Shown here one piece after another: positions 40,169-49,177 of a DNA stretch of 64,000 bases. How positions within the stretch are numbered: position 1 is the stretch's first letter; the number at the start of each line of letters is the position of its first letter. A program made the translations under genes and the position numbers. This DNA comes from CAVVSD01 sp963837655. GTDB taxonomy: Bacteria > Actinomycetota > Thermoleophilia > Solirubrobacterales > Solirubrobacteraceae. The stretch covers positions 377,458-441,457 of the forward strand of contig CAWIOK010000006.1 in assembly GCA_963837655.1 (NCBI GenBank). Direction: 5' to 3'. Under the pieces are notes generated by a model that searched no databases, was not told the DNA's origin, and worked only from the letters and a program-made list of their open reading frames with translations.

Positions 40169-40596
40169 CAGGTCGCGACGGACGTCCCGCCCCACGTCTC
40201 CGGCTCGACGTTGTCGAGCGTCTCGGAGAACGTCCAGCGGTGCTCCCACGGGTCGGCGGCGGTGTACTGGCGCTCGCCGTAGACGTGGTCGGTGAGCGGG
40301 TCGACGACCCGGGCGCCCGCCGCCTCCGCGCGCTCGCAGTGCGCACGGGCGTCCTCGACGCGCACCATGACCAGGTGGGTCGCGACGCCCTCGGTCGGCG
40401 GCGTCCGCGCACCGCCGACGTCGGCCACGATCACAGCGCCGTCACCGACGGCCAGCTGCGCCCGGTGGTCCTCCCCGACACGCACGCGCTCCGCGAATCC
40501 GAAGGCCTCCTCCAGCCACGCCACGGCCGCGCGGACGTCCGGGTACACGAGCACGGGGACGACGGTGCTGCGAGGGATGGAGCGGTTGGGCCGCAC
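40168..40596 (-). CDS. VOC-family protein (YP_012-type glyoxalase superfamily, function unknown)
   Basis: A 142-residue protein of the VOC superfamily subgroup typified by PVLVYPDVRAAVAWLEEAFGF at the start, VMVRVEDARAHCERAEAAGARVV in the middle and RQYTAADPWEHRWTFSETL at the end. The last motif is characteristic of the subgroup close to PhnB-like and antibiotic-resistance-like proteins. It is co-translated with the next VOC gene. It lies 113 bp from the divergent LPFTG protein gene. Substrate unknown. Confidence 0.8.
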   Translation of the reverse strand: MRPNRSIPRSTVVPVLVYPDVRAAVAWLEEAFGFAERVRVGEDHRAQLAVGDGAVIVADVGGARTPPTEGVATHLVMVRVEDARAHCERAEAAGARVVDPLTDHVYGERQYTAADPWEHRWTFSETLDNVEPETWGGTSVAT

Positions 40597-40709
40597 GAGG
40601 CGAGCCTAGGCGCCGGCGCTCGTCCCGCGAAGACGCCAAAAACCGGTCACGCGTTTTCCGCCGGTCCGGTGCATAGCGTTCGCGTGTCCACCATCCCCAA
40701 GGAGCACGG

Positions 40710-41291
40710 ATGATCCAGCCCGCCCAAGCCCGGTCGCCGTTGCGCCGGGCGCTCATCCTGACCGCCGCGGTGCCGGTGTTGGCCTTGGCGGCGGTCCTTA
40801 CGCAGCCGTCGGTCGCCGGCGCGTGGTACTGCCCGCCCGGCACCTACGAGTCGCCGCCAGATACGGGGCAGTGCGTGCCCGAGACCCAGACCGTCCCCAC
40901 GCCGCCACCGGCCGAGACGACCACGACGCCGGCACCCGCCCCCGCCCCCGCACCGGCCCCCGAGGCCGTGCCGGCGCCCGCCGCGACTCCGGCGCCCGCC
41001 CCCGCACCAGCCGTGACACCGGCTCCGGTCACCGCGACGCCCGCGCCCTCGATCCCCGCACCCACGCCGGCGGAGGAGACGCCGGTTCCGGAGAACGCGG
41101 TCCAGGGCGAGACCGCGGAGTCCGCCGCACCGGCCCCGAAGGTCAGGGCGGCGGCCCCCGCTGCGGCGGTCCAGACCACGACGCAGCAGACGCTGCCGTT
41201 CACCGGCGCGGACGCCGGTGTGATCGCGCTCCTCGGAGCCGCCTCGCTCGCCGGCGGGCTCGTGCTGCGCCGCCGCGGCACGCGCGTCTGA
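40710..41291 (+). CDS. LPFTG-anchored wall protein with Pro-Ala stalk
   Basis: A 193-residue surface protein. Signal peptide (residues about 10-36, cleaved near VAGA), then a 25-residue head AWYCPPGTYESPPDTGQCVP with two cysteines, a Pro-Ala/Thr stalk of about 90 residues, and a sorting signal: LPFTG, a hydrophobic helix (GVIALLGAASLAGGLVL) and RRRGTRV. Sortase should cleave at LPFT-G and attach it to peptidoglycan. A paralogue at 56817-57377 has the same head, stalk and LPFTGADAG motif. Both share an identical AGGAGCACGGATGATC-like start context. Confidence 0.85.
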   Translation: MIQPAQARSPLRRALILTAAVPVLALAAVLTQPSVAGAWYCPPGTYESPPDTGQCVPETQTVPTPPPAETTTTPAPAPAPAPAPEAVPAPAATPAPAPAPAVTPAPVTATPAPSIPAPTPAEETPVPENAVQGETAESAAPAPKVRAAAPAAAVQTTTQQTLPFTGADAGVIALLGAASLAGGLVLRRRGTRV

Positions 41292-41313
41292 GTCGCATCG
41301 GGAGGCCGGCGGG

Positions 41314-42211
41314 CTACGCGGGTTGCGCCGCGGAGTCCGTCGCGCCCTCGCGCTGCGGCGCACCCTCGGGGACGCGAGGGACGACGAGGACGGGGCACGC
41401 CGCGTTGTCGACGAGGTAGCGCGAGACGCCTCCGACGAGCACGCTGCGCCGCGGCCCGTAGCCGCGGGAGCCCGTCACGAGCAGATCCGCGTCCGCCGCG
41501 GCGTCGACGATCGCGGCCGCCACCGGGCCCGCGACGACCCTGGCGTCGACGGGGATGCCGGAGATCGCCTCGACCTGCGCGTGCACGCGCTCGCTGACGT
41601 CGCCGCGCAGCATGTTGTCGAGATCGGCCGCGGCGACCATCGGCGGACCCGCGAGGTACTCGCGCTCGAAGCCGGCGATGAGCTCCAGGCGGGCGTCGAA
41701 CGCCCGCGCGAGCCGCTCGGCGTACTCGAGCGCGCTCTTCGCCTGCAGACCGTCGTCGTACGCGACCGCGATCGTCCGGATCGGCCGCCGCTCATGGCCA
41801 GCGGGGACCACGAGCACCGGACACGGTGCGCCGTGGAGGAGATTCGACGGCACGGAGCCCTGCGTGACGCGGCCCACGTGGCCGATGTGGGTCATGCCGA
41901 GCACGAGCACCGACGCGTGCTCCTCCTCGGCGAGGTCGTGCAGCGCCTGCGCCGGCGAACCCGCCATCAGGACGCGCCGGGCGACGCCCTCGACGGCGAG
42001 GCCGTCGAGCAGCTCGCGGCCCTTGTCGTGCAGGTCCTGCTGCAGATCCGTGTCGAACACGCCTCCGCGCAGACCGAACGGATTGACACCGGGGGTAGAC
42101 GTGCGCCGCGATCACGTCGGCGTCCTGGGCGGCGGCGAGATCGACGGCGAACTGCACGGCTGCGCGCGAGGCGTCACTGCCGTCATACGCCGCGATGAAG
42201 GTCTGAGGCAT
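41314..42211 (-). pseudogene. Universal stress protein, two Usp domains, broken by one frameshift
   Basis: The N terminus (MPQTFIAAYDGSDASRAAVQ, from ATG 42211) reads into AAHVYP and then leaves frame. Adding a -1 shift at a run of five G (42091-42095; C on the coding strand) restores GVNPFGLRGGVFDTDLQQDL and the rest, including ATP-loop motifs VLGMTHIGHVGRV and VTGSRGYGPRRSVLVG. The intact protein would be about 298 residues, the standard tandem Usp length. It is divergent from three FAD oxidoreductase genes. The homopolymer position means a sequencing error is a real alternative to a mutation. Confidence 0.8.
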
Positions 42212-42304
42212 GCGCCAGGTCCTTTCCGTGTCGGGTCGGTGAGGCTGCCGGCGACGCTAAGCGCGGGGACCGCGAGTCGCCATCCGCGAAAGCGCCCCGA
42301 CGGG

Positions 42305-42321
42305 CTGCGGGAAACCCGCAG
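42305..42321 (+). promoter_or_regulatory. Inverted heptamer site CTGCGGG-AAA-CCCGCAG
   Basis: A perfect 7-3-7 palindrome in the 166-bp gap between the divergent Usp gene (start 42211) and the oxidoreductase array (start 42378). The heptamer equals the first half of the direct-repeat operator found in five or six other island promoters, but arranged head to head. It lies 57 bp from the oxidoreductase start. A related TCCGCGA (42283-42289) lies toward the Usp side. Confidence 0.6.
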
Positions 42322-42377
42322 TCGCGATGGGGGGAGCGCCGGATGGCGCTCGGGCGCGGGCTGCATACGGTCCCGGC

Positions 42378-43469
42378 ATGACCTCCTCCCTCCCCACACG
42401 TGTCCTCATCGCCGGCGGCGGCGTCGGCGGCCTGGAGGCGATGTTCGCGCTCCGCAGCCTCGCTGGATACCGCGTCGCGCTGACGCCTCCTGAGCCCCGA
42501 GACGGCGTTCCGCGTCCGGGCGCTGAGCGTGGAGGATCCCTTCGCGGGACCGGCCCTGCGCCGCTACGACGTCGGCCTCCTGTGCATGAGGTCGACGGCG
42601 AGTTCGTGCAGGACGCGCTCGCGGCGATCGATGCGGACGCGCAGACGGTGACGACCGCGGGCGGGCAGACGCTGCCGTACGACGAGCTCGTCCTCGCCAT
42701 CGGCGCCCTCCGGCGCGCGCCCTACTCCAGCGGCCTCACCTTCCACGGGCTCGAGGACGCCGAGGCGGTCCACGGGCTGATCCAGGACGTCGAGGTGGGC
42801 GCCGTCGACAGCATCGTGTTCGCGGTGCCGAGCGGGACCACCTGGCCGCTGCCGCTGTACGAGCTCGCCCTCCTCACCGCGGAGCGCGCGTACGCCATGG
42901 GCGTCGACGTGAGCTGACGCTCGTCACGCCCGAGGAGCGCCCGCTGGGGTACTTCGGGCTCGAGGCCGCCGCGACGGTCGAGGGGCTCCTCCGGGACGCC
43001 GGCATCACGCTGTTGACCGAGACGCACGTGCGCGACCTCCGGCAGGGCTCGGCCATCGGCATGGATGGCACCCCGATCGTGGAGGCCCGCCGGGCGGTGA
43101 CGCTCCCGGTCCTCGAAGGACCCCGCATCGCCGGCGTGCCGGCCGATCCGCGCGGCTTCGTCCCGGTCGACCCGCACGGAGCGGTCATCGGCCTCCCGGA
43201 TGTGTGGGCTGTTGGCGACGCGACGACGTTCCCGCTCAAGCAGGGCGGTCTCGCGGCACAGCAGGCGGACGCCGCCGCGACAGCGATCGCCGCCCGCGCC
43301 GGAGCGTCCGTCGAGCTCCCCACGGCGCATCCGGTGCATGCGCGCGAAGCTGTTCACCGGCGGCCGGCCGGCACATCTCGGCGAGATGACGAGCGAGGAC
43401 GACGCGAAGGTCGCGACGACCTACCTCGGCCCGATGCTGACGCGGCTCGGGACGAGGGCGCCGGCGTGA
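42378..43469 (+). pseudogene. FAD/NAD(P) oxidoreductase (SQR/NDH-2-like), first of three, with several frameshifts
   Basis: Begins MTSSLPTRVLIAGGGVGGLE (FAD-binding GGGVGG). The frame shifts near 42497-42505 and returns near 42580 (the alternative frame gives TAFRVRALSVEDPFAGPALR). It shifts again near 42910 to ELTLVTPEERPLGYFGLE, with WAVGDATTFPLKQGGLAAQQ as the second FAD motif, and a fourth time near 43345 to AKLFTGGRPAHLGEM. All four pieces join into one 360-residue protein like the intact copy at 44592. It is overlapped by the next copy (GTGA). Either a decayed gene or local sequence errors. Confidence 0.75.
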
Positions 43470-44595
43470 ACTCGCCGGTGCCCACCCAAGTCGTGATCGC
43501 CGGTGCAGGCGTCGCCGGGCTCGAGACGCTCCTGGCGCTGCACGCCCTGGCCGGGCCGCGCGTGACGACGACCGTGCTGGCGCCGGACGCGACCTTCGCC
43601 GTCCGTGCGATGGCCGTGGGCACGGCGTTCGGACACGGCAGCCCGCCGCACGCACGACGTCCGGGCGATCGTCGCCGCCACGGCGCGCATCTCGTCCACG
43701 GCACGCTGGCCGCCGTCGATCGCGACGAGCTCTGCGCGATCACCGACAGCGGCGAGCGACTCATGTACGACGCGCTCGTCGTGGCGGTCGGCGCGCGCCC
43801 CGAGGCACGCCGTTCGCGGCGGCGTCGACCTTCACCGGCGCGCCCGACTCCCGCGTGATGTCCGACGCACTGCTCGAGCTTGAGGCCGGCCGCATCCGCA
43901 GCATCGCGTTCGTCGTCCCGCCCGGCGTCACCTGGTCGCTGCCGATCTACGAGCTCACGCTCATGACCGCGGCGCACTCGAGCTGCAGGGCATCGAGGCC
44001 GCGGTCAGCGTCGTCACGCCCGAGCCCGCGCCGCTCGCGCTGCTCGGCAAGGAGGCCTCCGCGCACGTGACCGCCGCGCTGGCGGCCGCCGGCGTCACGC
44101 TCATCGCCGGCACCGAGGTCCGCGACGTCGATCTCGCCGGCCGGGTGCTCGGCCGGTCGGGGCTCATCGCCGAGGCGGAGCGTGTGATCGCGCTCCCCCG
44201 CCTGCGCGGGCCGTCGATCGCCGGCCTCCCACGCGGAGAGGACGGCTTCGTGCCGGCAGACGTCCACGGTCACGTCCCGGGGCGCCAGGGCGTGTACGCC
44301 GTCGGCGACGCGGCCGCCGGGCTGCTCAAGCACGGCGGGATCGCCGCGCAGCAGGCCGAAGGCGTCGCCCACGAGATCGCCCAGCGCGCCGGTGCACTCG
44401 TCGCGACCCCCACCCCACGCCCGGTCGTGCGCGCGCAGCTGTTCGAAGGCGTGGTCACGACCTTCCTCCGCGCACCGCTGAGCGGGCGGATGGCCGACCA
44501 GCACGTCCGTCGTGTCCGCAGAGCCCCTCTGGTGGCCTCCGCTGAAGGTCGCGGCGCCTCGACTGGCGCGGGAGCTCGCGGAGAGCGCCTCATGA
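43466..44595 (+). pseudogene. FAD/NAD(P) oxidoreductase (SQR/NDH-2-like), second of three, with several frameshifts
   Basis: Starts GTG 43466 overlapping the previous stop, giving MNSPVPTQVVIAGAGVAGLE. Frame changes occur near 43645-43680 (DVRAIVAAT in the alternative frame), near 43803 (TPFAAASTFTGAPDSRVMSD restored), near 43977 (ALELQGIEAAVSVVTPEPAP restored), and near 44510, where the proper ending EPLWWPPLKVAAPRLARELA is in another frame. YAVGDAAAGLLKHGGIAAQQ is the second FAD motif. The pieces are colinear with the intact third copy. The ATG of that copy overlaps the restored stop. Confidence 0.75.
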
Positions 44596-45779
44596 GCGCC
44601 GTGGCGCCCTGGCACGTCGTCATCGCGGGCGGCGGGGTCGCCGGCATCGAGGCGTTGCTCGGCCTGCACTCGCTCGGCGACGGTCGCCTGCAGCTCGCGC
44701 TCGTCACGCCGGATTCGCGCTTCGTCGTGCGGCCGTATGCGGTCGCCGAGCCGTTCGGCGGCCCGCCGTCCCCCTCGCTGCCGTACGCCGACATCGCCCG
44801 CGAGCAGGGCGCGCGCTTCGTGCGTGACCGCGTGCTCACCGTGCACCCGGAGGATCGCGTCGTCGACCTCGAGGGAGGTCGTGCCCTGCCCTACGACGCC
44901 CTCGTCCTCGCCGTCGGAGCGCAGGCGCGCCCGTGGCATGACGCCGTGCTGACCTTCGACGGCCCCCGGGCGGTGCCCGCGGTCCGGCGACTCGTGGGCG
45001 ACCTGACCCACGCCAGGGCGAAGACCGTCGCGCTCGTCGTCCCGACCGGGGTGACCTGGGGTCTGCCGATGTACGAGCTCGCGCTCATGCTGCACGGCCG
45101 CGCACGGGATCGCAGCGTCATGATCGTCACCTCCGAGCCCACGCCCCTGGCGGTCTTCGGCGAGGAGCCGAGCCGCGCCGTCGGCGAGATGCTCGCCCGC
45201 GCCGGCATCGACGTGCACGCCGGCGCCGACCCGCACGTGGCGGACGACGGACGCGCCGTCGGGCTGTCGGCGGACGGCCCGTGGCTCCCGGTCGATCGGA
45301 TCCTCGCTCCGCCCGTGCTCGACGGTCCGCGGCTCGCCGGCGTCCCGCACGACGCGGCCGGCTTCATCCCGGTCGACGAACACGGCCGCGTCGCCGGGCT
45401 CGACCGCGTGTACGCCGCCGGCGACGGCACCGACCTCCCCGTCAAGCAGGGCGGTCTCGCGGCGCAACAGGCCGACGCGGCCGTCCGCCACCTCGCCGCG
45501 CAGGCCGGTGGGCTGCTGCCGCCCTCCCCCTACCGGCCTGTCCTGCGCGGCAGGCTCGTCACGGGCGGACTGGACCGCTATCTGCGCCACGACCCTGGCG
45601 CCGGGGACGCCTTCCTGGACGAGCCGCTCTGGGAGCCCGCGGAGAAGGTCATGGGTCACTACCTGGCGCCGTGGCTGGCGTACCGCCATCCGCGTCCCCG
45701 CAGACGGCCGCGCCACGACATCGAACGCGTCGGGGTCGACCACGAGCTCTCCCTGGAGCCCTACGGGCCGGTGCGGTGA
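44592..45779 (+). CDS. FAD/NAD(P)-dependent oxidoreductase (SQR/NDH-2-like), third of three, intact
   Basis: A 395-residue flavoprotein of the pyridine nucleotide-disulfide oxidoreductase superfamily. FAD-binding HVVIAGGGVAGIEALLGL is at the N terminus, YDALVLAVGAQARPW marks the first domain end, an NAD-site-like TVALVVPTGVTWGLPMYELAL is in the middle, and VYAAGDGTDLPVKQGGLAAQQ is the second FAD motif. The C terminus has the EPLWEPAEKVMGHYLAPWLA segment that in sulfide:quinone and NADH:quinone reductases contacts quinone or membrane. The redox cysteines of true SQR are not evident, so a type II NADH dehydrogenase-like or unknown quinone reductase role is more likely. Confidence 0.85.
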   Translation: MSAVAPWHVVIAGGGVAGIEALLGLHSLGDGRLQLALVTPDSRFVVRPYAVAEPFGGPPSPSLPYADIAREQGARFVRDRVLTVHPEDRVVDLEGGRALPYDALVLAVGAQARPWHDAVLTFDGPRAVPAVRRLVGDLTHARAKTVALVVPTGVTWGLPMYELALMLHGRARDRSVMIVTSEPTPLAVFGEEPSRAVGEMLARAGIDVHAGADPHVADDGRAVGLSADGPWLPVDRILAPPVLDGPRLAGVPHDAAGFIPVDEHGRVAGLDRVYAAGDGTDLPVKQGGLAAQQADAAVRHLAAQAGGLLPPSPYRPVLRGRLVTGGLDRYLRHDPGAGDAFLDEPLWEPAEKVMGHYLAPWLAYRHPRPRRRPRHDIERVGVDHELSLEPYGPVR

Positions 45780-45785
45780 GCGAGC

Positions 45786-45998
45786 GTGGACACGACGACC
45801 TTCCCGATCTGCGCGCGGTGCGAGGAACGCATCGGCACCTATGAGCCGTTGTGCTGGCGGCGCTCGGACGGCACGGTCGCCCTCTCCAGCCTCCTACGTG
45901 CGCGTGAGGACCCCGGACACGGCCTGCCCGACGTCGGCCTCTACCACCGGGACTGCTTCGACGACGCTCAGCCGACCAGCCCGTGGTCGAGCGCGTAG
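45786..45998 (+). CDS. Small cysteine-containing hypothetical protein
   Basis: A 70-residue protein from GTG 45786: CARCEE near residue 9, ETYEPLCWRRSDG-like YEPLCWRRSD, and YHRDCFDD near residue 54. The CxxC plus two single Cys/His positions could form a small zinc ribbon. It follows the intact oxidoreductase by 6 bp and overlaps the convergent response-regulator gene by 31 bp. No family is recognised. In-frame coding is supported by codon bias only. Confidence 0.5.
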   Translation: MDTTTFPICARCEERIGTYEPLCWRRSDGTVALSSLLRAREDPGHGLPDVGLYHRDCFDDAQPTSPWSSA

Positions 45999-46621
45999 CG
46001 GACGAGCTCCGCGCGCGAGGTGCGCCGCAGCTTCTGCTGGATGTGCGCGCGGTGCGTCTCGACCGTCCTGACGCTCAGGTACAGCTGCTTGCCGATCTCT
46101 GCGTTCGTGTGCCCCAGGGCGATGAGCCGCAGGACCTCGACCTCGCGCTCGCTGAGGTCGTCGGGCGGCCCGGCGGGCTGCGGCGGCTCGGCCGCCAGGC
46201 GCGCGCCGAGCCGGGGGTTGAGGTAGGTGTCGCCCTTGCCCGCGGCCCGCACCGCCTCGACGAGCTCGTCGTCGGCGGCCTCCTTCAGGACGTAGCCGAG
46301 GGCGCCCGCGCGGAGCGCCTCGCGTGCGAACGCCGGGTCCTCCTGCATGGTGAGGACGACGATCGCCGTACCCGGTGAGCTCTCCAGGAACCGCGGGATG
46401 GCGGGGAGGCTCGGCTCTCCCGGCATGTTCAGGTCGAGGACGAGCACCGCAGGCCGGTGCGCGCGGACGTAGCGCATCGCGTCGGGAACGTCGCCGGCCT
46501 CGGCGACGACCTCCAGATCCTCCTCGCCCTCGAGCACCAGGCGCAGGCCGTGGCGCACGACGACGTGGTCGTCGGCGAGGACGATCGTGGTGGGCGCGGG
46601 GTCGGCGGTGTCGTCAAGCAT
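45968..46621 (-). CDS. NarL/LuxR-family response regulator (DosR-like)
   Basis: A 217-residue regulator. The receiver has the acidic pair Asp17-Asp18, phospho-acceptor Asp63 in LVLDLNMPG, Thr in IVVLTMQED and Lys in YVLKEAADDEL. The C-terminal LuxR-type helix-turn-helix (about 148-212) reads LSEREVEVLRLIALGHTNAE then VRTVETHRAHIQQKL. ATG 46621 is preceded by heptamer-like sites (GTACGGA and TCCGTAC at 46632-46663, and the 17-bp operator at 46679). A two-GAF histidine kinase at 61237 and many stress genes carry the same operator, so it probably governs this island, as DosR does in mycobacteria. Confidence 0.92.
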   Translation of the reverse strand: MLDDTADPAPTTIVLADDHVVVRHGLRLVLEGEEDLEVVAEAGDVPDAMRYVRAHRPAVLVLDLNMPGEPSLPAIPRFLESSPGTAIVVLTMQEDPAFAREALRAGALGYVLKEAADDELVEAVRAAGKGDTYLNPRLGARLAAEPPQPAGPPDDLSEREVEVLRLIALGHTNAEIGKQLYLSVRTVETHRAHIQQKLRRTSRAELVRYALDHGLVG

Positions 46622-46631
46622 GCGCGACAAG

Positions 46632-46663
46632 GTACGGAGGGCCTGCGCGCGTCCCATCCGTAC
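46632..46663. promoter_or_regulatory. Inverted GTACGGA / TCCGTAC pair in the response-regulator promoter
   Basis: GTACGGA (46632-46638) and TCCGTAC (46657-46663) are exact inverted copies 18 bases apart, 11 to 42 bp upstream of the regulator start. Each differs by one base from the CTACGGA half of the island operator, which itself lies 16 bp further upstream. A position this close to the start suits repression or autoregulation. Confidence 0.5.
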
Positions 46664-46678
46664 GAGACCAACGAGCGG

Positions 46679-46695
46679 TTGCGGGAAACTACGGA
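46679..46695 (+). promoter_or_regulatory. Island operator site 1 (TTGCGGG-AAA-CTACGGA)
   Basis: Direct heptamers CTGCGGG-like and CTACGGA with 10-bp periodicity. It lies 58 bp upstream of the NarL-type regulator (start 46621) and overlaps the stop codon of the kinase/APH gene. Here the repeat points away from the regulated gene, so orientation may not matter. Confidence 0.6.
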
Positions 46696-48209
46696 GTGGC
46701 GTCCAGCCACGCCGCCACGCGATCGGGGAGATCGTCCGCGCTGCCTGCGGTGGAGATCTCGAGCCGGTGGGCGGACGGTGACCAGACGGTCGAGCCGGCG
46801 AGCCGGCGCACGACGTCCGGCCCCGCGTCGGAGGGGTCATCGCCGGCTGCCGCGCGAGCACGCGCGCGTGCGATCCGGACGTCCAGGGGCGCCTCGCAGA
46901 CGACGACCCGCGTGCGATCGCGGTCGGCCCGCGACAGACCGGCGAGGAACGCGTCGCGCTGCCCCGGCTCGCCGAAGGTCGCATCCACCACGACGGACCC
47001 GGAGCGAAGCGCCGTGGAGGCACGCTCTCCCAGTGCCTCGTAGACCTGCCGCCGGGCCTCCGGCGCGTACGCCGTCCCCGGAGCGTGGGCGCCCACGGGC
47101 ACCGCGAGCGACGACCTGCGGACCCGGTCGGAGGACAGCAGCGGGATGTCGCCCGCGTGCGCCAGCGCGGAGGCCAGCGTCGACTTGCCGCTGGCGGGAG
47201 GACCGGCGACGACCAGCAGCGTCGGTCCGCGAGCCGCCCAGGCGAGCCGCTCGGCCACGGCGACGAGGCGCTCCGCCGCGCCGTGGGCGTCCGCGGCGCC
47301 GTCGCCCCTGAGCTGTGCCGCCCGCAGGTAGCCGACCTTGGCGCGGACCTGCGCGCGATAGACCGCGAACGCGGCCACGAGCCCGTCGTCGCCGGCATCG
47401 CCGCCGGCATCGCGGTAGGCCGAGACGAGCTCCGCCGCGGCCCGGCCCGCCCCGAGCGCGTGGAGGTCCATGACGAGGAACGCCAGGTCGTCGGCGACGT
47501 CGACGCGGCGTAGCCACGGGTCGAACTCGAGGCGGTCCACGATCGCGAGGCCATCGTCACCGAGCACGACGTGCTCCGCACGGAGATCGCCGTGCCCGTC
47601 GACCACGCAGCCCCGCCTCGCGCGCTCGTCCAGCTCGCCTCCGCGGCGGCGCAGGAAGCCCGCGGCGAACCCACGCGCCGCATCGAGGCGCTGCGGGGCC
47701 AGGGCGGCGCCCGCCGCGGCCTCGAGCTCATCGATGTTCTCGTTCCACGCGTCGCCGACGCGCTGGGCCCACGCAGGGACCGACGGTCGCGCGGCACCGG
47801 CGTGGAAGCGCTGGATCGTGCGCGCGGTCGCCACGACGCTCGCGTGACGCAGATCCTCGCGTCGCACCGCGGATGCCATCGTCGCGGCCTCGTCGAAGCG
47901 GCGCATCTCGACGACCCAGTCGACCGCGGCGGATGCAGCCTCGCGGCCGGCGAGCACGAACCCGTCGCCGTCCGCGACGACCCCGCGGACGCCCAGCACG
48001 ATGTCGCCGGCCAGCGCCTGGTTGACCGTGACCTCAGCCTCGCACGCCCGCCGCCGAGCCGCCGGTTCGCGCAGGTCCAGGAAGTCGAAGTGGACCGGCT
48101 TCTTGAGCTTGTAGGCGCGATCGTCCGTCAGGAGCACCCACGACATGTGCGTCTCGCGTAGTTCGACCGAAGGGCCCAGCGACGCCATGAGGCCTGCGAG
48201 CAGCTCCAC
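46689..48209 (-). CDS. APH-like kinase fused to AAA/adenylate-kinase-like ATPase (Rv2004c-like)
   Basis: About 506 residues. The N-terminal half is aminoglycoside-phosphotransferase-like: VELRETHMSWVLLTDDRAYK, then the catalytic loop VVDGHGDLRAEHVVL and a DFG-like IVDRLEFDPWLRRVD. The C-terminal half (from about 340) is a P-loop kinase with LVVAGPPASGKST and LLSSDRVRR. This fusion matches mycobacterial Rv2004c, a DosR-regulon gene next to a Usp gene, and the Usp gene is also adjacent here. GTG 48209 avoids overlap with that gene; TTG 48248 or ATG 48188 are alternatives. Substrates are unknown. Confidence 0.85.
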   Translation of the reverse strand: MELLAGLMASLGPSVELRETHMSWVLLTDDRAYKLKKPVHFDFLDLREPAARRRACEAEVTVNQALAGDIVLGVRGVVADGDGFVLAGREAASAAVDWVVEMRRFDEAATMASAVRREDLRHASVVATARTIQRFHAGAARPSVPAWAQRVGDAWNENIDELEAAAGAALAPQRLDAARGFAAGFLRRRGGELDERARRGCVVDGHGDLRAEHVVLGDDGLAIVDRLEFDPWLRRVDVADDLAFLVMDLHALGAGRAAAELVSAYRDAGGDAGDDGLVAAFAVYRAQVRAKVGYLRAAQLRGDGAADAHGAAERLVAVAERLAWAARGPTLLVVAGPPASGKSTLASALAHAGDIPLLSSDRVRRSSLAVPVGAHAPGTAYAPEARRQVYEALGERASTALRSGSVVVDATFGEPGQRDAFLAGLSRADRDRTRVVVCEAPLDVRIARARARAAAGDDPSDAGPDVVRRLAGSTVWSPSAHRLEISTAGSADDLPDRVAAWLDATP

Positions 48210-48213
48210 GCCG

Positions 48214-49068
48214 TCAGCGACCCGCAGCGCGATCGCTCGCGACGGCAAGCTCCGGCTCGGTCGAAGCGACGGTGCGCGGGAGGGCGAGAACCGGGCAGCG
48301 GGCGAAGCCGACGAGCCGGGCGGTGACGCTGCCCAGCACGACTGACCCGCGGCGGCCGCGACCGCGCGATCCGAGGATCAGGAGGTCCAGCTCCGTGCTG
48401 TAGGCGGCGAGGGCATCGGCGGGCTCGCCTTGGAGGTGCACCTGCGCGTCGACCACCCGCGCGCCCCTGCCCCTGGGAGCGGGCGCGTCGACGTGGATGG
48501 TCTGCACGACCGCCCTCGGGTCGAGATGCTCGGCGAGGCGGGTTGCGACGGCGACGGCAGAGCGGTCGCGCTCGGAGCCGTCGATCGCCACGCCGATGCG
48601 CGCGAGCACACGGGCACCGTCGCCCCAGCCGCGCGGAGCCACTGCGACGGCACAGGGGGCGCGCCGAAGGGTCTCCGCGGTCACGCTTCCCAGGACGAGC
48701 CGTCCCGCAGGCCCGTGATGGGACGAGCCGACGACGATGACCGCCGCATCGCGCGCCTCGGCCACCTCGTGCAGCGTCCGGCCCGGACTCGAGCCCGCGA
48801 CCGTCTCCAGGTCGGCATCGCGCGCGCCGAGGGCCCTGCGCGCGCCCTCGAGGGCCCGCGCGGCGGACGAAGCGTCCGTGAGCCCGTCGAGGACCCGGGA
48901 GCTGAGGGGCGCGAACGGGTACGCGGCGACGACGGCGAGACGGGCATCCTCGAGCGAGGCAAGGCGCTCACCCAGGGCGAGCGCGTCCAAGCCCTCGCGA
49001 CGGCCGTCGACCCCGACGACGATGTCGCCGGTCAGCTGGATCGGGACCGTTGGGCTCCTGCGATGCAT
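48214..49068 (-). CDS. Universal stress protein, tandem Usp domains
   Basis: A 284-residue protein from ATG 49068 (MHRRSPTVPIQL; earlier starts up to 49137 look less natural). Domain 1: IVVGVDGRREGLDALALGE and ATP-loop VVGSSHHGPAGRLVLGSVTAE. Domain 2: IGVAIDGSERDRSAVAVA and LILGSRGRGRRGSVVLGSVTAR. Both G-2x-G-9x-G-S/T loops are complete, so ATP binding is likely. It is followed by the kinase/APH gene in the Rv2005c-Rv2004c order. The island operator (49127-49143) is 59 bp upstream, pointing toward the gene. Confidence 0.9.
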   Translation of the reverse strand: MHRRSPTVPIQLTGDIVVGVDGRREGLDALALGERLASLEDARLAVVAAYPFAPLSSRVLDGLTDASSAARALEGARRALGARDADLETVAGSSPGRTLHEVAEARDAAVIVVGSSHHGPAGRLVLGSVTAETLRRAPCAVAVAPRGWGDGARVLARIGVAIDGSERDRSAVAVATRLAEHLDPRAVVQTIHVDAPAPRGRGARVVDAQVHLQGEPADALAAYSTELDLLILGSRGRGRRGSVVLGSVTARLVGFARCPVLALPRTVASTEPELAVASDRAAGR

Positions 49069-49126
49069 GGCGAGGACGCTACGTGCGCTGCGGGGTCGCG
49101 GCATCAGCCCCCTGCCGCTCGGCGCG

Positions 49127-49143
49127 TCCGTAGTCACCCGCAG
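49127..49143 (-). promoter_or_regulatory. Island operator site 2 (CTGCGGG-TGA-CTACGGA)
   Basis: An exact consensus match on the minus strand, 59 bp upstream of the Usp start at 49068 and 35 bp upstream of the lipoprotein start at 49178 on the other strand. A single CTGCGGG also occurs at 49088-49094 in the same gap. It should control the Usp and kinase/APH pair. Confidence 0.7.
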
Positions 49144-49177
49144 TCGGGCTGCCCCCGAAAAGAGCTAGCCTGGTCCG

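Noticed and set aside
40620..40690. A-rich AAAAACCGG and TTTTCCG stretch as a phage attachment site.
   Set aside because: No integrase, no tRNA and no direct repeat flank it. It is more likely the promoter of the LPFTG gene.
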